DNA from: Pyrus communis
Lineage: Eukaryota > Streptophyta > Magnoliopsida > Rosales > Rosaceae
Length of the DNA: 64,000 nucleotides
NCBI RefSeq assembly: GCF_963583255.1
Contig: NC_084819.1
Span: 3,045,501-3,109,500, forward strand
Reading direction: 5' to 3'
The stretch's first letter is position 1. Each line of letters opens with the position of its first letter. A program made the position numbers and the translations under genes. A model generated the notes under the pieces. That model made no database searches. It saw only the letters and a list, made by a program, of their open reading frames with translations, and was not told the DNA's origin. Of the stretch, positions 1-12,848 are shown one piece after another.

Positions 1-310
1 GAATTGGTTTTTTAGCCAAAGTGGTTTTTGAGATCGACATAACTCCTCATTTTAGTCCTTGAGTTTGTCCACCGCAAATTATTTTGGTCATTCTGTGAAA
101 AATGTATCAATATCCTCGTTAAGTAGAGGGGTTGATTTGACAAAAATAACCTTAAAAAGATGGTCACGTGGCTGTTCCATGACAATTTAACAAGAATATT
201 GACGAATTTTTCATGGAAATATCAAAATGATTTACGATGGACAAACTTAGGGACAACTTTAGTCGCTTTTCATTGTTAAAACCCAAAGTAAGAAATACCA
301 ACTAGCCTAA
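1..310. mobile_element. Diverged copy of a small non-autonomous TIR element
   Basis: This stretch shares its order of motifs with the element at 2696-2890: a start like TTTTTAGCCAAAGTGG, a middle part AGAGGGGTTGATTTGACAAAAATA, and an end with GGACAAACTTAGGGAC followed by TTTTCATTGTTAAA. It is longer and more diverged, and its outer left end may lie outside the window. It probably sits in the first intron of, or just 3' to, the strictosidine-synthase-like exon. Confidence 0.55.
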
Positions 311-439
311 AGAATTTTGAACAATATTTACTGTACATGCAAACACATTAGAGTTCAAACAATGAAAAAAGACAATTGCATCTCCAAATATGAAACCAAG
401 CCATAAGAAAGAAATGAATAAATGAAATTAGTCACACAC

Positions 440-813
440 CAATTTGTTGTCACAAGTGCAAACGTTTCCCATCCCAAATCCTTGCCCATCCATCTAACAA
501 TGCGTCCATCAGCTAACCCTGTGTACGGACCTCGACCCAAAGCATCAAACTCCAACGACTCGGGACCAAAAACTTGATCTTCAAACTCCAGCTTCCCAAG
601 CCCTAACCTACTCTCATTGTCCCTCGGCCACCTCTCCATGACTTGCTTGTACGGTGCAATGCTGTGCTTCACAGGCTTAAACTCATGGTTCCCAAGTGGT
701 CCCATTTGCAGTGGGTCCATCACAACAAACCCTAAAACCAGAATTAGAAGAAGGAGAACTGGGTGCTGCAGTAATGCTTCATCTCTGAGCATAAGCAGTT
801 TCTTCTTCTCCAT
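440..813 (-). CDS. Strictosidine-synthase-like protein, first exon only (partial)
   Basis: Reading the minus strand from the ATG at 813, the exon begins MEKKKLLML, then has a hydrophobic segment (about residues 16-32, rich in Leu and Val) that fits a signal anchor. It then carries the family signature FGPESLEFDALGRGPYTG and DGRIVRW, which forms the first blade of the six-bladed beta-propeller of strictosidine-synthase-like (SSL) proteins. The in-frame upstream codon at 820-822 is GTG, so I chose 813. The frame stays open to 355, but similarity fades after the residues WETFA. A donor near 439 (G|GTGTG) is plausible but uncertain. No second exon is visible in the 439 bases to the left, which hold a repeat. 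Either the rest lies beyond the window or this is a 5' fragment. In most plant SSL proteins the catalytic Glu of true strictosidine synthase is missing; that part is not visible here. Confidence 0.7.
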
Positions 814-2039
814 GTTCAACACAGAAAGAGAAGAGCAGGAGAGTTGGGATGGCGATGTTATGGTGGTGAAGTTGAAGTGTTCATAAAGGTAGGATATGAT
901 TGGTTGATTTTGTCATGCAGTGTTTGTGATCGGCTGTGTGGTTGAGGGAGTAGGTTGTATATTTGTTGACCATGTCTTCTGCATTACGCATATCTTATAT
1001 ATTGGTGAAAGTACGTAGATATTTAGTAATGAAGAATGTTATCTGAGCATATAGCAATTGTTTTACGTTGTATACATATGGTTAAGGGGTTTGATAGGCA
1101 TGCATGCAAGCATCTGTTTGTTGTGATGGCTATGTGGTTGAGAGTAGGTTCTCTCCTATGTGACATCTCTTTTGCATTCACTCTAGGACTGGCAAACGCG
1201 TCATGTTTGTTGTGTTTGTGTTAAACCCGTTATCTTAACAGGTCATAATAGTTTACCTGATAACGATCCGATTCATTAATAGGTCTTGTCGTTTCGTATA
1301 GAGTTAACGAGTCATGCAAGAAATTGTCATGCCTAATGTTTAGATGTTGCAAACGATATCTTATCGGGTTCTTAACGGGTTCTTAACGGGTGACCCCATA
1401 ATGCCCCCACTTGTTAACAAGTTCTTAAGGGATGCTTGATAAAAACTCAGCTCGTTAACGAATTGACCTGTTATTTCCATGTCGTTCGTATCAAATTAAT
1501 GATGGTGCGAGAAGTTGCCCGGCCTAATTCACCCATTCTTATTGTTGTGATGGCTAGGGAAATTGCAATCAACTATGAATGCATAAAGGCAAATTTTAAA
1601 AATAAAAATAAAAATAAAAACAAAACATAAAACTGCCACTATGGTCTAAAGTAATATTGGTGATGGCTAGGGAAATTGCAATCAACTATGAATGCACAAA
1701 GGCCAATTTAAAAAAATAAAATAAAATAAAAAATAAAAACAAAACATAGAACTGTCACTATAGTCTAAGTAATATTTCTTTACATTAAAAAATGTGAGGT
1801 CTTAAATTTTGACTCCCATGTATAATGCTAAGAGAACACTGGTTAGCCGGTTAACGTTGGAGCTGTGCTTTAAAAATCAAATTTGTAACATTAGATATTA
1901 TGTAACAACTCAATTTTAATTATTTACATTTCGCGTCGAGTATCCTCACGAACCTAGTTAAGTTGATGAGGTAACTTTGACCTCCATAATACTTCTAATT
2001 CTCAAAAACTTTGCTCACTGTATTACAAATCACCAACAA
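814..2039. other. Intergenic region between SSL exon and SPRING-like gene
   Basis: No supported gene. It holds the presumed SSL promoter, a 1240-1400 stretch with repeated TTAACGGGT motifs that looks like transposon-derived DNA, and the tandem duplication listed at 1548-1781. Confidence 0.6.
1548..1781. repeat. Tandem direct duplication, about 115 bp unit
   Basis: Two adjacent copies begin with GTGATGGCTAGGGAAATTGC (about 1548 and 1662) and continue through CAATCAACTATGAATGCA, an A-rich AAATAAAA tract, and CATARAACTGYCACTAT. Copies differ mostly in the A-rich part. Confidence 0.85.
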
Positions 2040-2329
2040 CAATACACATTAACATTATACATTGTGTGCTATCTGTGATGAACAGCTAGAACTACACGGA
2101 ACAGAAAGACCCACGCCCTCACTTTCTGATGCCATTGCAAGGCAGAGCTTACTGACTTGTTTCTCCTCAACCGAACTTCGTTACAATGAGCCGCTCTTGC
2201 AATTACAAAAACTCGGAGCAAACTAGATTCGCCAATTTTGGGAAATCAGGCCAGGTGGAACAGCAAATGAAATCGGCGTACAATATACATCATCCCGACA
2301 GTTCATCCCGGAGACCTTGGTGACGAATC
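2040..2329 (-). other. Probable 3' UTR exon of the SPRING-like gene
   Basis: Ten bases after the SPRING-like stop codon there is a strong donor (G|GTAAGT, exon end 3191). An acceptor TTCTTGCAG|GATTC lies at 2329. The exon downstream has no long frame, so it reads as spliced 3' UTR. The 3' end near 2040 is a guess; no clear polyadenylation signal was fixed. Confidence 0.4.
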
Positions 2330-2695
2330 CTGCAAGAAAATGATAACATAAGGCTTCTTTCATGTTTTGATTTTCTATATTTCTTCTAAGTCAAGAAATT
2401 TAGTTGGGAACAAATTGTGACAAGATTAGGAACAGTGAAGGGATAGTAGTGGTGCAACTTGCCCCACCAACCCCAAAAGGATAAAGTACAGAAAAACGAA
2501 TAATATGCCTCCACATAGCAGGAAATGATGAGCATCCCGGCGGGATACATTCATGGTTGCTATTGGTTTATAGTTTTATACAAACACGACCAAGAAAAAG
2601 ATTAATTGCTAATGTTCTATAATGCTATACATGTATATGTAAGACAAGGCTGCATATTACATTAAGCAATTGGTTGCCATTTATCAAAATTTAAA

Positions 2696-2890
2696 GGCTT
2701 TTTAGCTTAAAATGGTCCATGAAATTCGCACAACTCCTCGTTAGGCAGAGGGGTTGGTTTGACAAAAATACCCTTGAAAAGGTGGGCACATGACAATTTA
2801 ACGAGGTTTGTGGTGGACAAACTCAGGGACCACTTCTATCGATTTTCATTGTCAGGTAGCAAAGTGAGGAGTCAATTTTGGCTAAAAGCC
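2696..2890. mobile_element. Mutator-like MITE with exact 10-bp target duplication
   Basis: The 195-bp element starts GGCTTTTTAGCTTAAAATGG and ends with the near inverse, CAATTTTGGCTAAAAGCC. It is flanked on both sides by the identical direct repeat AAAATTTAAA (2686-2695 and 2891-2900). TSDs of 8-11 bp are typical of MULEs. It has no coding capacity and sits in the inferred 3' UTR intron of the SPRING-like gene. The target repeat is of low complexity, so an exact TSD length is less certain than its presence. Confidence 0.8.
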
Positions 2891-3200
2891 AAAATTTAAA
2901 AGCTAAGATTGGAGAGAAAGTAAAGTAACTGTGCAGCCAATGAAGTATTCCTTGGCCTATTGGCTGGAAAAAAAGGTATTCCTTTGCATATTATGGCGAC
3001 ATTGTGATTTCGGAACTATTCGAAGAATTCTGCCTATTGGAAATTATCTTGACATAGATATATGTTACTAAAATACTACCATGAGTACTGTAAGTTTTTT
3101 TCTAACTATTCGACAAACTTAATTTTCAAACAGTATGTATTTATTGTTATTTTTTAAAATAAAACATGTATTAAAAGAACTCGAACTTACCAATAGGGCA

Positions 3201-6200
3201 CTACGCACAAGGGCAAAGCCTCCTCGTATGCTGATGTGAACCATAACAAGAAAGCATTGATTGTGTTTGTGTAAACAAGCATGCTCCAGGATTCTGCAAG
3301 TCACAAGAGAGCATGCGCCATCAGTGTCATACTCATATACTTCCAACAAAAGCAAAACTGTCATGGAATGTCATTTTTTTCTAGCTTCGTGAAGAAAAAA
3401 CATGTCATACACAAATTCTTCTATTACAATGTTTTCAGTTCCACTTGTTTCTATAACAAAACAATCAGAAAAATGAGTCCATCCAAGCTTTGTGATGTTT
3501 AGATGACGGTTTTAAATAGCTCCGCTAAAATTTCATAACATATTGCAAAACTGATAAGTCTAACACCACAAAAGTATACAGTGTTCTAAAAATCGGCCTA
3601 GGCGACAATAATAACCTCCAGCGACTGCGTCTTCTTTGCAAACGAGTGATATTCTTCTAACAAATTGTGATATATCGATAATTACTGTATCATAATCGAA
3701 AAGGGTTAAAAACTATGTAAATAGAGTATACAATCTCCACAATAAAGGGTTGGCATAAAGATACAAAGCAGTGCATAAGAAACAGAAGAAAAAAAATTGC
3801 TACAAACAACAAATTTCCTATGCGGTAATAATAACCTCCAGCGACTGCAACTTCTTTGCAAAATACAATAAATTGTTTACAGGCAGGATGTTTTGATCAA
3901 AGTTGTGCAGAAAAAAGAAAGCATCTCTATATTATAAAACACAACCCCAGAACATAGAAACTTTAATGCTAAAACAAAAGTATACCAAATCTTCAGGAGC
4001 GTCATCAACCACTTCAGCAGGTTGGTCTGGACCGATACTTGCCAGGCAAGTTCCCTTGCATCTCATATATTTCTGCATACTGCTCAAGAGAGAATCACAA
4101 AGAATTAAATAGATGTTACATCCCATATGAAAAATATAAAGTGCCGCTTAATGTTATGAAAAAGAAAAATGATCAGAAACAAAAACTTAATTGAAAACAA
4201 ATAAAGTGCAAAAGGAGATGGGAAAGCAGTCAATCAGTTCAATTAAATCTACAAACAGAGCAACTGGAGTAAACAACTACAAAAAAAGACTACGAAATGA
4301 ATCATCAACGTAAAGCTCCCACACATTCAAGAAGAATATCACAAAAAAGAAAACCTTTTGGGTCGTCATGGCTGAAAAGAATCTTCCATTAGTGTTTAGA
4401 CAATATAAGTTCCCTTTAAAATGTTACAATCCAAACATGAAAGAAAAAAAAAAAAAAAATAATTACAGCATGACGAAAGCCTGTACATATATTTTTCTGC
4501 TACTTATTGAATCTATACAGAAGGAAGCATATTTTATTTTTGGCCTGAGCAATGGGGAACATAGAAGTTAACACAATAACTGATTGACATAATATTGATC
4601 ATATCCCCCATGATATATAATATAGCCAGCTGCAAAGCAGGTGCAGGCTGTGCACCACACAGGACCCAAACGAGTGGATCCACCATAAAAATCTGAGGCA
4701 TGAAGTAGAAACTACGTATTTGAATTTAGGCTCAAATGCTCATCCATCAACTTTGAAAATTACGACTTTTTAACCATAAAACAAATGTGGACTTTCAAGA
4801 AGTTAAACTGCTTGGCTACAACAAACATCTTTACACTTTTTTTGGTCTTTCAAATTGATAGTTTCAAAATTATTTATTAGTCAGTGGTACACAATCAATT
4901 TTTTGAATAATAATAGCATGCATTCTTTTCCTTTTTCTTTTGATATAAAAAGGGCCACAATATTAGTGTTTGCATGTATGATGACTACGTTTTAACCAAC
5001 AAGAAAAATTCAAGAATTATAAATAAAAGGTTCAATAAAGAAAACTGAAACTCAACTTACATGTCACACTGGTTAAGTACCGAAAGCTTATTTGGAACAC
5101 AAGATTGTCCCTTTGACTTGCAAACTGTATCGCATGATTCCCCTTGCCTGACGCACAAAATAAGAAATTTTGTGAATCAGCTACAGTTTGAGATTTTCTA
5201 TTAATTGATATATAAATATATAGAGAAAAACAATTGTTGTGAAACCTCACCTTCCAACAAGAACATCAATGCCATTCAGTCTGGCTTCTAAAAATGTATA
5301 ATTTGCAGCTGTTGACATATTTAGAAAGAACAAAATTAACCCTCTTAACTAGAAGTATACTGTATCCAGTCAGAGAGATGGGAACTGATTTTATCAATCA
5401 AATCAAAAGGTTTAGCAGGAGGGCTAACAGCAAAACATCAATGATGCTCCAATAGTCCAGTTTGACATTAATTTATATATATATATATATATAAAAGGCC
5501 TTCTACACTAGCATTACTATGTTCACTGTTATATTAACTTAAGATGTATCTCGCAGAAAAGCTATATATTAGTGTGGACTGTGGAAAGAAAATTTCCTTT
5601 CAACGACCAAAAAAGGTAATTTAAAAAAACATTTTTTTATACTTACAAACAAAAAGGAATACCATTGGACTATAGTACTAAGTGGCAAAAACAATTTAAT
5701 AATGAGGATTTCTAATAAAAGTTTATCCAAAATCCCATGGAAATTATGGGGAACTAGAAACCTATCAGGTATAACTAGGTTCTGAGTTTATTTTTTTTAA
5801 AGGTCATTTATGGAAACAGTTAGCTCCTCCAAGAAAGCAAACAGGAACCATCAATTTCCGAAACCATTACTACATAGGAATCAGATATTAAATAGGGCAT
5901 GAAGACCCTTGCCACTGCTTTGAAGAGCAAGCTAAAGTCTTCTTCCAGATTTGGTGCCAGGTTTCTTGAGATTAGCCTAGGGCTCTACTACACCCCAGGT
6001 TACCGGTTCCACTTCTATAGCTGTGTCTCTTTTTAAGACTTTATTCAGTCCCGAGTACTGTTAATATCATCCTACATCTTTACACTACTATACCAAATTA
6101 AGAATAAACAAAACCCTTTTTCCAGAAACAAGGACATGTTCTTCATCCAAGAAAAAGTCCAACTAAAAACTATCATCAGAAACTTGGCAAAAATCATAAC

Positions 6201-9200
6201 ACAACTAAAAAATTCATGCTTTCAATGAGGTAAACAATGCACTTTTTTATACAAAAACAATTATAAAATTTAGATGAAAACTGTATAATCAAATGTTAAG
6301 CTAGCGTTAGAATCAAGGTAACAAATATAAGCAAAATATGGAGCAGGTACTAAACAGCAAATGGGAGTTGAAACCGTCTTCACCCAAAATAAATAAAAGG
6401 AATTCTCCACACAATAAGAGGAAAAAAAAGGTCATAATGTTTCAAACATGGTCCTCAATAAGATGGGGTATGTTTTATAATTAATCACTACAGAAATCTC
6501 TGATGTTGTTAAAGAATAGAACATATTCTAATATATCACCAAAGCCGAATCTTACCTGAAGAGTTTGATGGCAGAGAAAAACAGTGATGGAAATCACTAA
6601 GGTAAGCATTTTCATGGACCTGAGATGTTCAAACTTATTCAAACAGGGTCCCAGTATACGAAAACATCACATGCACACATATTGAAACCATACAAATAAA
6701 AAATCCAAAATTTCTACTGTTTTGTAAGGTATTTCAATAAGAAAAGAATGAGTCAAACTACCCGAACAAGGAATCTGGGGAAGTTTATGTGCTATGCTAT
6801 TATATTTGCTCTTGCTGATTATATCCTGAGGCTGAAATCATTATTGGTGCTTGATAGACATTGACGTGCCCTTTGTCTAAATGCTTAAGTCTACAATGGT
6901 TGTTTTCTGTTATATTTTCAAATTGGAAATGCTGCTGTTTCTTAATGTGTTTTGGTGTTGTCTTGGATGTATTTTGCAGTTGTCTTGGTGTAGGCAGACG
7001 ATGGTTTCAGTTTCAACTTTTTATTTTTTTTCCTGTAGAGGCATCTAGTCCTTAGTATTGTATCAGTGCTTTTTATTAGTCAGGTCTTGTATCCTATAAG
7101 AAATTTAAGAATAGTGAGAGAAGTTGTTCATTTTCTGTCTTTCCTACTTTCTTTTCTGGCCATGATACCGGTTTGAAAAGAAAATTTAGATAAGTTTTAT
7201 AGATAAGTTTAAATAGCCTCCATGCAAGTCAATGAAGAACCTACAAGTTAGCCATAGGAATTGACCAAAAAAAAAAAACCTGATAAATGAAATCAACTAA
7301 ATTAGCTCAATCAGGAGCACTCAAGTAGCTAGCCAAATCTACTAATAGCTCAATCATCCCTAAACATAAAGCCTACACCAATGACAATAACATTCTTACT
7401 TACTGTACATTAAATTGATATATTTAATAGGGAAACTGCTATCATGTTCTGTCATTTGACAAATCTGACATCTAACGAAGACTTTTCAGTGACCCATCTG
7501 ACCTGAATTCTCATGCTAAGTCTGATCACCAGTTTCTTAACCAAGTATTGAGAATCCAGTAACAAAATTCCAATAAAAAGGTAATTGCGATACATTTCTC
7601 GATTAAATCTTTCACACGAGATTTATAAAAAGAGATTGCATGCCACATGTAAGTTAACATTTAAGACCATGGCTCTGAGTTCTTGACAAAGGAAGATACT
7701 TAACTTCGCACACTAATTTGGTCAAACTGGCAACTAATAATTAAGTTACTCCTAGGATCACATTTGATAAATATCTTTGAGAACTTATTCCCATAATGAG
7801 GAAACAGTATCTATCATGGGAAAAAGCCAAAAGCAACAAACCAAGTCCAAGAAGAAAAACGATTACATCATAAATGCATTACTTACCACACTCTCAGAAT
7901 TATGACGGCACCTCCCAGCACAGAAATCGAAAGCACTAGAATATGTCCCTGCCAAATGAAAATTTTGAGCACAGAAATCGAAAAACTGAGCTTTCGCCAA
8001 ACTCATTCCATGCAGTGGATAAAGGGAACGAATAGCTCAATCAGGAACTCTAATTTTACAAAACCTAGTTCAAATAGCAGCTGAACATTCATTTATCAAT
8101 GTACAATTTATAGCAAGGAATGCTCAAGATTAGTCTCTAAGAAAAGATTAAAACCTTCTTGTACAATTTATAATTGTACCTGCCGTAGCTGGTTTGGCCA
8201 TCTTCACCTTTATTACTTGTTCCTCCGTAATCTGTGTCACAAAACCCAGTAAAATTGAAGATTATAATATTATAAAGAGAACAGAAAAGCATAAATTAAA
8301 CAGTAATAAATGAAAATACATACATATATAGCACGATAAAACAAAAATTAAAGAAAATTACCCTTGAAGGATTTAGACAGCATGAAACACAATATTCATA
8401 AGAATTACAACACTCTGAAACAACGTTGCAACCACTGCAAACAAAAGGGGGCCGGGATGTTATAAGTTTGCTCAATCTTCTTATAATGTGTAGCATTTCA
8501 GAGTTCTACTTAGTGAAAAACTCACTAACAAGAGAATGTTTCTCCTTTTTCAGGGCAGCAGCGGGACCGGGGATTTACTGTCAGTGCATCACAGACACGG
8601 CCTACAATGCAAACATAGATTATGTAACTAAGGGAATGAAAACTGACACGGAAGTAAAAACCATTAGAGTAACTTCTTAGCAACATTAGCATATTGCAGT
8701 AGCAACCATCAACCCCTTGCCCTCCCTTTTTCTTTTCTCCCTCACAGTTCCACTATGAGCTCATTACTTGTATCATCACTTATATGGACGTTTCACAGGG
8801 AAAATTAACCATTTTTTGGCATCTCCTGTTACTTCAATATGAAATCCACAACCAAGAACTAATAATTATAGTATCATGGTAATCCCTTTGAGAATGTCGG
8901 GAAGTACTAAAATGTTGATGATTTAAATTTCAAGAATGACAACAACAACAACAACAAAATAACAGACTCAGTGAGGGACAAGCTGACCATTATCATCAGA
9001 AAGTAAGTATCTTCCTTGGACCGTATTTTTGCAAAAGTGCTTCGTTTGAAAGCCAACATCCTTCCTGTAAAATTTCAATGGGAAACAAAAAACAAGTAGT
9101 TAACCACACTAAAATTAGCATCAACTGGGGAAGAGCCAGAACAAAATGTACAAAATATAACAGCAAACCACATAAACACAAACAATCCAGATGAGCAATT

Positions 9201-9736
9201 TGGTTGTTCAACAAGTCAGAAAAGAATAAGGAAAACTACACAGCACACAAAATCGAAAGTCTACCGCTGTATGACCAAGAACTTACAAATTTACAATAGT
9301 GTGTGCTGAATTCGTTTAAAATTCGGATAAAATCTAGTTAAAACACCAAGAAGGCTGGGGTTAAAATAAAAAAGGATAAGGCATCCTACAAGAACAAGCT
9401 GCCAAGCCTGCCATGTCCTCCAAATTAAGTTCACATCATTAAACCCACATCAAATACTACGTTTTCTTCGTCTCTTTTAGCTTTTGTACATATTTTATGA
9501 AAGGAAAGGAGAAAATTCAAATACCCATCTGGGGAAGCCATCAAAGATTCAAACTTTACATCCGCATCACCACAAAGATTGAACATTTCCTCTGTTTTTC
9601 TCAGCAATCAAAGAGACGATATAAAAAGTTTAAAACTTTGAAAATACCTGATGGCTGAGATTCTGGGGGAGAATTGAAGGATGAACAGGTGAAAGAATAG
9701 CAAGGATACGTTTAATCTGGATATGGGTATTCCCAT
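3201..9736 (-). CDS. Plant SPRING (SREBP regulating gene protein / C12orf49) homolog, 11 exons
   Basis: Eleven exons join in frame on the minus strand: 9648-9736, 8988-9064, 8526-8601, 8362-8434, 8180-8231, 7887-7948, 6556-6619, 5251-5287, 5061-5147, 3986-4079 and 3201-3293 (804 bases, 267 aa). The start MGIPISRLNVSLLFF gives a signal peptide or anchor. The Cys-rich core follows: CKNTVQGRYLLSDDNG, then VCDALTVNPRSRCCPE, CYGCNVVSECCNSYEYCVSCC, and AFDFCAGRCRHNSESVVHENAY. This order and spacing match animal SPRING, a Golgi membrane protein that licenses the site-1 protease. Plants lack a classical SREBP, so the role here is unknown; an S1P or secretory role is inference. After the core there is a second Cys-rich tail (CDTVCKSKGQSC, MRCKGTCL) ending RRLCPCA. 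All splice phases agree; the exon 2 donor (GTCAGC) is the weakest site. Confidence 0.87.
3607..3864. repeat. Short direct repeat in SPRING-like intron
   Basis: AATAATAACCTCCAGCGACTGC followed by CTTCTTTGCAAA occurs at about 3607 and again at about 3825, 218 bases apart, inside the intron between exons 10 and 11. The rest of the intron is not repeated. Confidence 0.7.
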
Positions 9737-10919
9737 ACTGGAGAACGAATATCGAAGTTGAATTTTGGGGCCGGATTGAAGGTTTAAATCTTCGTCTTCT
9801 TGGAAACGATTCAAAATCGAAGAAATCAAAGGGACGGCCTTCTCCTTCAACGAAAAAATTGAAGGATAAATTCAATATAAATCTAATCCAGTTTTGTGAG
9901 ATTATTAAACAAAGTAAGGTGTGGTTTGATTTCTGAACTACTATCTTATTTAAAATTGATCTCTGAATTATTTTTTATAATTAAGGCCCTTAATTATTTA
10001 AAATTAATAAATTAACTATTTATCGTCGGATTTAATAAATTTAATCTATTTTATTGTCAACTATTGACACGATTTTAGGCTTATTTTTGCTTATGCACTT
10101 TAGAACTCTATTTTAATTTTATTTTGTAACTAAAAAATAGTTACTTTATTATTTAAAATTTAAAATTTATTTCACTTTAACTTGTAGTTTCTTTTTTATT
10201 TCTGAAATTTATAGGTCGTCTCCTGAAACATCCAACAAAACTATGTCATATGTGCGTTGATTATAAATCTCCATTGTAAGTTAGCATTCAACAATCAAAG
10301 AATATTAAATTTAAAAAAAATTGAAGAGACAAAAATGATAAAAAAAAAAATTGATTAGCATACCACACCTAAATTTTAACCCACGTAAGAAATTAAAATA
10401 TCTAAGGTAATGTAGATTGAATTTTGAGTTTTACAAAGACAACTTTCAAATTTTAGGAAGTAAAATGATGTATTAAAATCGAGTTTCGAATGAGGCAAAA
10501 TTGAGCGAATTTTGAGTTTCAAAAATTAAATAAACGACTTTTAAATCACATAGAGCAAAATAAGATTAAAATCAAGTTTTAGCGGCATAGCTAAAAATAA
10601 GTTCAAGATTTTATTCTAAAGAATGAATCACATGTGTGAAAATTTAATAACAAGTGGATGAAAATTTTGAAGTTTAACAGTAAAGAGTTAATTAGCTAAC
10701 TTTGAATAATTCAAAGAATTAATATATCAAAAAATCATTTCAGAAATCTTTTTTTTTTTAATAAATTTAAGAAATCAATTTACTTAGAATAAATTAATTA
10801 TTTTAAGAAAAGTAAAACAGAAACCCAAACACTACCAGCGGTGACTCAATAGAATTGAACAGAATAGAATAGTTCCCAGTTCCGTCTCTCTCCGTTTCTC
10901 TCACTCTCTGCAAATTGCA
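9737..10919. other. Intergenic, divergent promoters of SPRING-like and L18 genes
   Basis: This AT-rich stretch has no supported gene. It should hold the 5' UTR and promoter of the SPRING-like gene (left, minus) and of the L18-family gene (right, plus). The last 60 bases are CT-rich (TCTCTCTCCGTTTCTCTCACTCTC), typical of a plant 5' UTR or pyrimidine-patch promoter. Confidence 0.6.
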
Positions 10920-11297
10920 ATGTCCGGAAACCACCATGTCCTCCGCCTGGTGCTCTCATGCCGCAAAATCACAGCACAGGTGACGAGCCCCAGCAGCTCC
11001 TCAATCATAGCCATGGCCTCCTCCTCCGAGCAAGAGTTCGTCGCCCGCTACCGATCCAATCTCAACCGCTTCCCTCGCTCCCAAACCTTCTGGGACGCCA
11101 AGGTCGCCTCTCGCGTCGGCGAGAAGCTCGCCCTCCGTCTCCGGGATATCGGCGTCACCGGCGTCGAGATCGACCTCCGCGAAGAGCTGGCCAGGCCTGT
11201 CCACCACCGCATCAGGGTGTTGCCGCTCTTCGATTCCGTTAAACGAGCCGGCGTTGTTGTCGATGGCGTTGACGAGCTTGGCCTTGGTGGGCCCTAG
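10920..11297 (+). CDS. Ribosomal L18p/L5e-family protein (mitochondrial uL18-like)
   Basis: A single exon encodes 125 aa. A short basic N-terminus (LVLSCRKITAQV) is followed by a Ser-rich stretch with IIAMASSSEQEF, then NRFPRSQTFWDAKVASRVGE, RLRDIGVTGVEID and HRIRVLPLFDSVKRAGVVVD. This is the plant version of the small L18p/L5e fold (beta strand with the S-S-I-x-A-x-A-S-S motif, helix, KxGxxLaxR). Family members bind 5S rRNA or work as mitochondrial large-subunit proteins; which one applies here is not shown. The gene is GC-rich against AT-rich flanks. It lies about 1.2 kb from the divergent SPRING-like gene. Length agrees with the small plant members I know; the exact cellular site is inference. 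Confidence 0.75.
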   Translation: MSGNHHVLRLVLSCRKITAQVTSPSSSSIIAMASSSEQEFVARYRSNLNRFPRSQTFWDAKVASRVGEKLALRLRDIGVTGVEIDLREELARPVHHRIRVLPLFDSVKRAGVVVDGVDELGLGGP

Positions 11298-11889
11298 GTT
11301 CGTTTTCCTTGGTCCCAATACGCAATGAGTTGATGACACGTGTAATGCAATTTGGTTTTGGTGCGAGTGAGGTGCACGGGAAGAGTGGACCCGATTTGGG
11401 ATTTTGCGACGGCTTATATAATTTTTATTTTTTTTATTTTTACATTTGAATATGTAATATCGAATTAAAATTTTGTACCCCCACACCATATTTTGTAACA
11501 TTTGTATTATTGACTGGCATCTTTTGTATGGTAAACCCAGCAGCAAGTGATTCTTTTAGGCCTCGTTTGTTACATTGTATAAAGTGTGAGTGGCTTGGCT
11601 ACAACTACTAACCAGCGTTTGGTAAAGTTCGAGACTAAAAAAACAATAAATCACGACCTTTAATGAACTTTTAAATTATTAAAACAAATAAGGGGTAAAA
11701 ACTTTTAAATTATTAAAACAAATGATGGGTAAACGAGTTAGTTGGACCAATGGTCATCGAACCAAGCTTGTTTCTTTATATTGAAATTCTATGATACCTG
11801 GTATTTGGGAATTTTATTTAATGTGGAGAATTGCATTTTTGGTACGTTAGCAAACAAGTCAATGGTTGTTTTAAATTTTTTGTTTTTTT

Positions 11890-12050
11890 TTGAAAAAAAA
11901 AATGATATTGTCTACATTAAGAATGTGGACTTAGTCTCACAATACGTTAACAATAAGGTGGTTCAAATTCGTCTTTGACGAGAATCAAATCTAATACAAC
12001 TCACTTAAAATTAAAGAAGAATATCACTAGACCGTAGTACTAATTAGCAA
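11890..12050 (-). mobile_element. tRNA-derived SINE, reverse orientation
   Basis: Read on the minus strand this is TTAGTACTACGGTCTAGTGA, a pyrimidine stretch, a degenerate B box (GATTCTCG), GACGAATTTGAACCAC, then GTGAGACTAAGTCCAC and the tail TTAATGTAGACAATATCAT. The same order is found in the plus-strand copy at 17710-17885 and in tail fragments near 43445-43500 and 44160-44195, so it is a dispersed family. Confidence 0.6.
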
Positions 12051-12848
12051 TGGTTGTGTTAATATTAGACTTCATACAATTTGAATATAATAATTATAGA
12101 AACGGAATAGGAGGGGCAGTTATCATCTTATTACGTATAAAGAATTGAGTCTCCGTTTCCTAAGGTCCTCATTTTGAGGTGACAAAATGCAAAATAAGAA
12201 AATGAGTTTTCTAATAATTTAAACTTTTACATCTAAATTAATATAATGTTGTGATTAATATGCAGTCTCACAGGTGCCCAAAACGAGAACTTTAAAAGAG
12301 CACGACTGAAGGAATTGATCCATCTTCTCAAATAAACGCGTTCATGAAATACCGGTCCTATTGAGAGCAAGTCTGATTCTGAATTCAAGAGAAAGAGAAG
12401 ACAAATCCCTCTTTTGCTATTTATATTCATGTTTTCGCAAACTGATAAAATTTATACTTTGGTTCCGTAGCTTTCTAATTCGCGGAAATAGTCCCAATCC
12501 GTGATTTACAAGCTTTTACTATTTATATTCACGTTTCAAAAACTCACGTTTGTACGGGTTGTTATATTTTGAAGGACTCTTTATGTGTATATAAAGCTGT
12601 CAACAATAGCTCTGTATTTTATGTAAATACTTTTTTACATGTTTTATGTATACAGTTTTTATATATTTACGCACCATACTTACAACATGTTATGTCTTTT
12701 ATTCTAACACTTCCATATATACAATATTTATAATCTATTTGACATTCTTGCAACAACGCGTGAGCATTTGATTTGTAGGTGGTACTATCTATACATTAAT
12801 TTTTATTTTTCACACATTTTTCTTAATTTTTAACCGTTAATGTTATTC

